Of a stretch of DNA of 18,665 bases, positions 14,615 through 18,665 are shown one piece after another. The stretch is taken from the NCBI RefSeq assembly GCF_028435365.1, contig NZ_JAGTJJ010000109.1:1-18665 (forward strand). The letters run 5' to 3'. Within the stretch, counting starts at the first letter, position 1. The number at the start of each line of letters is the position of its first letter. The translations under genes were made by a program, and so were the position numbers. The notes under the pieces are model-generated. The model was not told where the DNA came from. It was given only the letters and a program-made list of their open reading frames with translations, and made no database searches. Source of the DNA: Polyangium jinanense. GTDB lineage: Bacteria > Myxococcota > Polyangia > Polyangiales > Polyangiaceae.

Positions 14615-15927
14615 CGGCGCCGCTCCCGCATGAGCTCGTCCACGAGCGGGTGCACGTCGTACCAGCCTTCGCCGTTGTACTTGAATGCAAGGCGATGGAA
14701 GAGGACCGCGAGCGACTTTTCGTCATCGCCGACCTCCTTGGTCTCCGCGATGTGCCCGAGCGCCTCCCACCAGCCGTTCACGTTGATCTGGTCCCGCAGC
14801 CGTTGCTTGCGCCGCGCAATGGCCTTCTCCACGTCCTGCTCCGCGATTCGCTCCCCACCCAGCCGGGCAAACCTCGCGGTCCACGAGACGAGATCCAGGA
14901 GCTCGCGAATCCCGCCGCCGCTCGCCGCGATCAGCCGGTCGCGGACCTCCTTGTCCGGCATGACCACGTCGAGATCGATTCGCTTGGCGAGGACCTGCTC
15001 GAGGAGGTCGCGACCTTTGCCGTCGAACTCGTCGTAGCGCTGGTCGCGCCGGCGCAGCCGGACCGTGAACATGTCGTAACAGGCGTAACTCGCGTCGAGC
15101 TGGGCCGACCGAGGTTGAAGCAGGAGGCTGATGGGGGGCGTAAGGATCAGGTTGCAGCGGAGGCTCCGGATCCGATCGGCCCCGATCACGCAGAGCTCGT
15201 CGATGACGGAGGGATCGTAACGATCGAGGTTGTCGATCACCAGGAGCAGCGCGCGGCCGTCGAGCCGCTGCTGCGCGGCTTCGAGGAAGTCGTTCACGTT
15301 CTGGATCAACGTGCCGGGGAACTTCTTCAGGACCTGCTTCACCTCGGTGCGGTACTCGCTCTCGTGCTTCATGAGCGCCTTGGCTTGCGCGAACATGCTG
15401 CCGAGGAACGGGATCTCGAACTTGCCCTCGATGCCCGCCGCGACGTTCGCGTCGTAGCCTTGCGCCCACTTGGTCGAGCGAATCGCGTCGGCGAACCACT
15501 TCTCGACGCGGCCGAGGAGCTCGGCAGGCAGGCTCTTGCCAATCCGACGCATCTCCTTCTCGACCGCGAGCGCGATGTTGAGCAGCAGATCCTCGGACTC
15601 GATCCGGATCGGATCCATCTCGACCGTCGCCTCGAGGTAGAGCGGGTGGTACGCCTCTCCGACGAGGCCGGCGATGCGCCGGAGCTCCGTGCTCTTGCCC
15701 GCGCCGCGGTGGCTCACGAACGCCGCGTGGATGATCTGCTCCGGCTTCCGCGCGAGCAGGTCCTGCACGAGCGTCTCCGCAGCCGCGTCGCCGCGCCCCT
15801 CCGAGAGGTCCTGCCACCGAGGATCCCCGCTCGGCAGGGGATCGTCCTGGTCGCAGTTGTGAACGACGTCGCTCAGCGTACGTGCAGGCGCGAGCGCTCG
15901 TGGCGTTGCGGAAACGAGAGTCGACAT
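14611..15927 (-). CDS. P-loop NTPase (AAA/STAND-like), partner of TPR protein
   Basis: The 438-residue protein is cytoplasmic. Walker A is SHRGAGKST (72-80). Walker B is LLLVIDNLDRYD (227-238) with the acidic pair D232/D235. NLILTPP (259-265) is at the sensor-1 position, and GGGIRELLDLV (337-347) resembles an AAA sensor-2 GxxR helix. The C-terminal part (about 350-438) is helical and may be winged-helix-like. The GHRGxGKSTEL type of P-loop recurs in bacterial regulatory and conflict-type ATPases (family knowledge, not searched). The start MSTLVS at 15927 is chosen over 15951, whose extra residues look unconserved. The gene lies 50 bases after the alpha-E gene and overlaps the TPR gene by a GTGA, so it probably works with that protein as an ATP-driven switch. 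Confidence 0.88.
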   Translation of the reverse strand: MSTLVSATPRALAPARTLSDVVHNCDQDDPLPSGDPRWQDLSEGRGDAAAETLVQDLLARKPEQIIHAAFVSHRGAGKSTELRRIAGLVGEAYHPLYLEATVEMDPIRIESEDLLLNIALAVEKEMRRIGKSLPAELLGRVEKWFADAIRSTKWAQGYDANVAAGIEGKFEIPFLGSMFAQAKALMKHESEYRTEVKQVLKKFPGTLIQNVNDFLEAAQQRLDGRALLLVIDNLDRYDPSVIDELCVIGADRIRSLRCNLILTPPISLLLQPRSAQLDASYACYDMFTVRLRRRDQRYDEFDGKGRDLLEQVLAKRIDLDVVMPDKEVRDRLIAASGGGIRELLDLVSWTARFARLGGERIAEQDVEKAIARRKQRLRDQINVNGWWEALGHIAETKEVGDDEKSLAVLFHRLAFKYNGEGWYDVHPLVDELMRERRR

Positions 15928-15977
15928 GGATCTCGGCGCGCAGGCTAGCACGGCCTACGCGGTCCCCCGCCCACACG

Positions 15978-16994
15978 TCAAGCGGCGGAACTGCCCCCGT
16001 ACTCGTTCGACGCTTGGGGCTTCGGGTCGCCTTCGGCGCACGGAGCCCCAAACCCCAGCAGCTCGCGGCCGATCTCCTCGCAGATGCCGCCCGTCTCCGA
16101 GACCACGTACGTCGCGAGGTCGTGGATCGGCAGGATCGTCTCGGGGGTCTGCGACGCGAGCCACGCATCGAGCGCGCCGAGGCGGGCGAGGGAGCGCTCG
16201 CCGGGCAGGTCGTTCGCGCCTGCCGGGCGGATCGAGAGGAGCCGCGTGTGGGCCTCGGCGACGGCGTGCCGGACGGATCGGGGGAAGAGGGGTTCGAGGA
16301 TCAGGAACGCGGCGACCGCGGGGCCCGTCACGCGACCCTGGTGCCGCTTCATGAAGGGCTCCTTGCCGGAGCACGAGCGCAGGATGGAGAGCCACACGCC
16401 GGTCTCGACGACCTCGAGGCGTGTTTCGCCTTTGCTGAGCGCGTGGTGGTGCACGTCGACGATGCGGGCCGAGTGGCCGGCGCGTTCGAGGAGGAGACCG
16501 AGCAAGAGGAAGTCGAGCGGGTCGTCGTGGAGCATCGTGCTCTGGAGCAGGCCCCGGCAGAGCTCGATGGCGCGGCGGATGGTGCGGTAGAAGGCGTAGC
16601 GGTTCGAGGTGTACTCCTCGCACGCGGCGGAGCTCTGGGACCAGAGGTAGAGCTCGTTCAACGTCTCCCAGACTTCGAGGCTCACGACCTCGCGGATCGA
16701 GCGGGCGTTGTCGCGGGCCGCGGCGATCGAACGGACGAGCGAGACGTAGTTGGTCTCGTCCCAGGTCATGTAGCTCTGGACGAGCTCGCCGTCGCCCGCC
16801 GCGGCTTCGCCGTGCTTCGTGAAGAAGGCTTCGCGCTCGCCGGAGACGATGACGACGGGGAGCCAGCACTGGCGGGGGCCGAGCTCGGCGTCGAGCGAGA
16901 GGTGAAGCGTGACGTGGAGGACGCGCGCGGTGCAGTCGACACGTTCGAGGTAACGACCGAGCCAGAAGCAGTGGTCGGCGACGCGGGCGATCAT
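15978..16994 (-). CDS. Alpha-E domain protein (DUF403)
   Basis: The protein has 338 residues and is nearly all alpha-helical. The family signature sits at the N-terminus: MIARVADHCFWLGRYLERVD (1-20), matching the usual RxAexxFWLGRYxERxE. The C-terminal tail (about 315-338) is polar and looks disordered. Alpha-E proteins have no proven activity. They occur almost always beside circularly permuted ATP-grasp ligases and transglutaminase-like proteins (in mycobacteria, the Rv2411c-Rv2409c cluster), and are thought to assist the ligase. The ATG overlaps the TGA of the ATP-grasp gene as ATGA, which fits stoichiometric co-production. An in-frame start at 17123 is rejected because it lies inside the upstream gene and adds a non-conserved basic stretch. 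Confidence 0.93.
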   Translation of the reverse strand: MIARVADHCFWLGRYLERVDCTARVLHVTLHLSLDAELGPRQCWLPVVIVSGEREAFFTKHGEAAAGDGELVQSYMTWDETNYVSLVRSIAAARDNARSIREVVSLEVWETLNELYLWSQSSAACEEYTSNRYAFYRTIRRAIELCRGLLQSTMLHDDPLDFLLLGLLLERAGHSARIVDVHHHALSKGETRLEVVETGVWLSILRSCSGKEPFMKRHQGRVTGPAVAAFLILEPLFPRSVRHAVAEAHTRLLSIRPAGANDLPGERSLARLGALDAWLASQTPETILPIHDLATYVVSETGGICEEIGRELLGFGAPCAEGDPKPQASNEYGGSSAA

Positions 16995-18484
16995 GGATCG
17001 TTTCTCCCCGAAGGATTTGATTTGAGCACCCACGTATCCTTGGAGCCGCCGCCCTGGCTGGAGTTGACGACGTACGAGCCAGGCACGAGCGCGACCCGCG
17101 AGAGGCCGCCGGGCAAGACCCACGGGCCCGCGGGCGAGGTGAGGACGTAAGGGCGGAGGTCGACGCGGCGAGGAACGAGCGCGCTCCCGGCGCCATCCCA
17201 GGTGGGGCAGGTGCTGAGCTCGAGGCGCTCCTGCGCGACGAAACGGCGCGGCTCGGCCTCGATGCGGCGGCGGAAGGAGTCACGCTCGGCGGCCGAGGCC
17301 GTGGGGCCCATGAGCATGCCGTAGCCGCCCGCCTCGTCGACCGATTTGACCACCAACCGATCGAGGTGATCGAGGACGTAGCGGAGATCCTCGTCGCGGG
17401 CGCAGACGAAGGTGTGCACCTGGGCGAGGATCGGCTCCTCGGCGAGGTAGAAGCGGATCATCTGGGGGACGAACGCGTAGACGGCCTTGTCGTCGGCGAC
17501 GCCGTTGCCGAGGGCGTTCGCGAGCGCGACGTTGCCCTTCGCGTAAGCGCGGACGAGGCCGCGGATGCCGAGGAGGCTGTCCGGACGGAAGGCCTCGGGG
17601 TCGAGGAAGGCGTCGTCGATGCGGCGGTAGATGACGTGGACGCGGCGCGGCCCACGCGTGGTGCGGAGGAAGACGCGGTCGTCGTCGACGTAGAGGTCCG
17701 CGGGCTCGACGAGCTCGAGGCCCATCGTGCGGGCGAGGAAGCTGTGCTCGAAGTACGCGGAGTTGTAAGGGCCGGGCGTGAGCACGACGGCGTGCGTGTC
17801 GTCATGCGGGGCAGGGGAGACCGAGCGCAGGACTTCGGAGAGGCGCGCGGGGTAGTGCTCGACCGGATGCACGCGGGCCTCTTCAAACACCTTCGGCAAG
17901 ACGCGCTTCGAGACGATGCGGTTTTCGAGGACGTACGAGACGCCGGAGGGCGTGCGGAGGTTGTCTTCGAGGACGCGGAAGACGCCGTCGGGGCCACGCA
18001 CGAGGTCGATGCCCGCGACGTGAATGCGCACGCCGCCCGAGGGGCGCAGGCCCCGCAGCATGGGCAGGTGATGCTTGGCGCCGAGGACGAGCTCGCGGAG
18101 GAGCGGGTCTTCCGCGAGGATGCGCTGCTCGCCGTAGACGTCGTCGAGGAACATGCCGAGCGCGCGCACGCGCTGCTCGAGGCCACGCTCGACGTGGGAA
18201 AAATCCTCGGCGGAAACGAGGCGCGGGACCAAGCAAAAGGGGAAGATCTTCTCGGTGCCGCGCGAGTCCGCGTAGACGGAGAAGGTCACGCCCTGGTTGA
18301 GGAGGGCGCGCTCGGCGAGGGCCTGCCAGCGCGTGATCGCGTCGGGCGAGGCAGAGGCGAGGGGAGCGAGCGCGCGTCGGAAGGGGAGGCGCAGGTGCCC
18401 GCCCGGGTCGAGGAGCTCGTCATACGTGCCGGGCGCGCTCGGATACCCGGAGAAGAGGCTCGACGGAAGCGGTTCTTCAGCCAC
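16991..18484 (-). CDS. Circularly permuted ATP-grasp peptide ligase-like protein
   Basis: The protein has 497 residues, the normal size for the family. ATP-grasp enzymes make amide bonds through an acyl-phosphate. This permuted branch is predicted to ligate amino acids or peptides, but the substrate is not established. Hallmarks: GVTFSVYAD (65-73), VYGEQRIL (116-123), GPDGVFRVLEDNLRTPSG (164-181), YNSAYFEHSFLA (240-251), VVKSVDEAGGYGM (378-390, Lys380 and a Gly loop for ATP), VDLRPYVL (441-448) and LPGGLSRVAL with SQGGGSKDTWVL (457-487). All core motifs are present, so it should be active. The start is a GTG. GGAGG lies only two bases upstream of it, an unusually short spacing. It is the first gene of the five-gene minus-strand run. 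Confidence 0.94.
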   Translation of the reverse strand: MAEEPLPSSLFSGYPSAPGTYDELLDPGGHLRLPFRRALAPLASASPDAITRWQALAERALLNQGVTFSVYADSRGTEKIFPFCLVPRLVSAEDFSHVERGLEQRVRALGMFLDDVYGEQRILAEDPLLRELVLGAKHHLPMLRGLRPSGGVRIHVAGIDLVRGPDGVFRVLEDNLRTPSGVSYVLENRIVSKRVLPKVFEEARVHPVEHYPARLSEVLRSVSPAPHDDTHAVVLTPGPYNSAYFEHSFLARTMGLELVEPADLYVDDDRVFLRTTRGPRRVHVIYRRIDDAFLDPEAFRPDSLLGIRGLVRAYAKGNVALANALGNGVADDKAVYAFVPQMIRFYLAEEPILAQVHTFVCARDEDLRYVLDHLDRLVVKSVDEAGGYGMLMGPTASAAERDSFRRRIEAEPRRFVAQERLELSTCPTWDGAGSALVPRRVDLRPYVLTSPAGPWVLPGGLSRVALVPGSYVVNSSQGGGSKDTWVLKSNPSGRNDP

Positions 18485-18491
18485 TTCCTCC

Positions 18492-18521
18492 AGTCTATCC
18501 AGGAAGAACGCAGCGCGTAAA
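18492..18521 (-). promoter_or_regulatory. Possible promoter of the ATP-grasp operon
   Basis: On the minus strand, TTTACG (18516-18521) is followed after 18 bases by TAGACT (18492-18497), each a four-of-six match to sigma70 boxes. Transcription would begin close to the GTG at 18484, giving a leaderless or nearly leaderless message. That would explain the poor spacing of the GGAGG next to the start. The match is weak and could be chance. Confidence 0.3.
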
Positions 18522-18557
18522 GAGCGCGTCAGAGCGTGTTCCGCAGGGATGCGCAGA

Positions 18558-18665
18558 GCGGGGCGTTGCCCCGCACCCCAGGAGGGGGCTGTCCGCCCCC
18601 TCCACCCCGGACCAGCGCAAGCGCTGGACCCGGGGTCGATGAACTGCGCGATGCGCAGTTCATCG
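18558..18665. repeat. Composite hairpin repeat, copy D (truncated by window end)
   Basis: One arm is visible: GCGGGGC/GCCCCGC (18558-18574), GGGGGC/GCCCCC (18584-18600), CCAGCGC/GCGCTGG (18612-18627) and CGATGAACTGCGC pairing with 18653-18665 across GAT. The module order matches the left arms of copies B and C. However, the last hairpin is the GATGAA type and the third is the GCGC type, both seen on right arms there. The window stops exactly at the end of the fourth hairpin, so the centre and second arm are unseen. It lies upstream of the ATP-grasp operon. Confidence 0.82.

Noticed and set aside
14650..15948. Plus-strand open frame of 432 codons
   Set aside because: It is antisense to the P-loop NTPase with clear Walker motifs. 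No recognisable motif occurs in its own translation.
15976..15981. TTGACG on the minus strand overlapping the alpha-E stop, as a -35 box for the NTPase gene
   Set aside because: No acceptable -10 occurs at 16-18 bases, so an internal promoter is not supported from sequence alone.
17366..18520. Plus-strand open frame of 384 codons
   Set aside because: It is antisense to the ATP-grasp gene; the Val/Glu/Asp-rich composition is typical of mirror frames.

Overview
This high-GC window (G/C strongly preferred at third codon positions) most likely comes from a myxobacterium of the Polyangiales (Polyangium/Sorangium-like). The evidence is a large Cys-rich FG-GAP/CARDB surface lipoprotein, a myxobacterial-style PAS histidine kinase, and large hairpin-rich intergenic repeats. 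This assignment is inference from gene style, not a database match.

Layout. 1-205: partial copy (A) of a composite hairpin repeat. 316-3561 (+): FG-GAP/CARDB lipoprotein. 3577-3873: full repeat copy B, filling a tail-to-tail gap. 3888-6166 (-): a translationally coupled pair, a TPM-domain membrane protein followed by a Tim44-like double zinc-ribbon membrane protein. 6261-7844 (+): trpS and a GrpB/UPF0157 nucleotidyltransferase-fold gene. 7857-8139: full repeat copy C. 8191-8440: a 43-bp tandem repeat array. 8573-9318 (+): a 62-residue hypothetical gene and a LOG-family gene. 9525-11300 (+): a PAS sensor histidine kinase whose receiver-like and ATP-binding domains both lack key residues. 11304-18484 (-): five genes on one strand. 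18558-18665: partial repeat copy D.

The five-gene minus-strand run is the most interesting part. Read 5'->3' it is: circularly permuted ATP-grasp ligase, alpha-E protein, P-loop NTPase, TPR protein, and a fusion of a class II glutamine-amidotransferase-like domain to a transglutaminase-like domain. ATP-grasp, alpha-E and transglutaminase are a known conserved trio, predicted from comparative genomics to form and cleave amide or peptide bonds. Here the trio is split by a tightly coupled NTPase-TPR pair (GTGA stop/start overlap), and the amidotransferase domain lacks the Cys2 nucleophile. Either an unrelated cassette was inserted, or this is a variant system in which an NTPase/TPR switch is added to a peptide-tagging pathway.

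The intergenic repeats are the second notable feature. Each full copy is five small hairpins, a short centre, and the same five hairpins in mirror order. Hairpin stems differ between arms and copies, but pairing is kept by compensatory changes.
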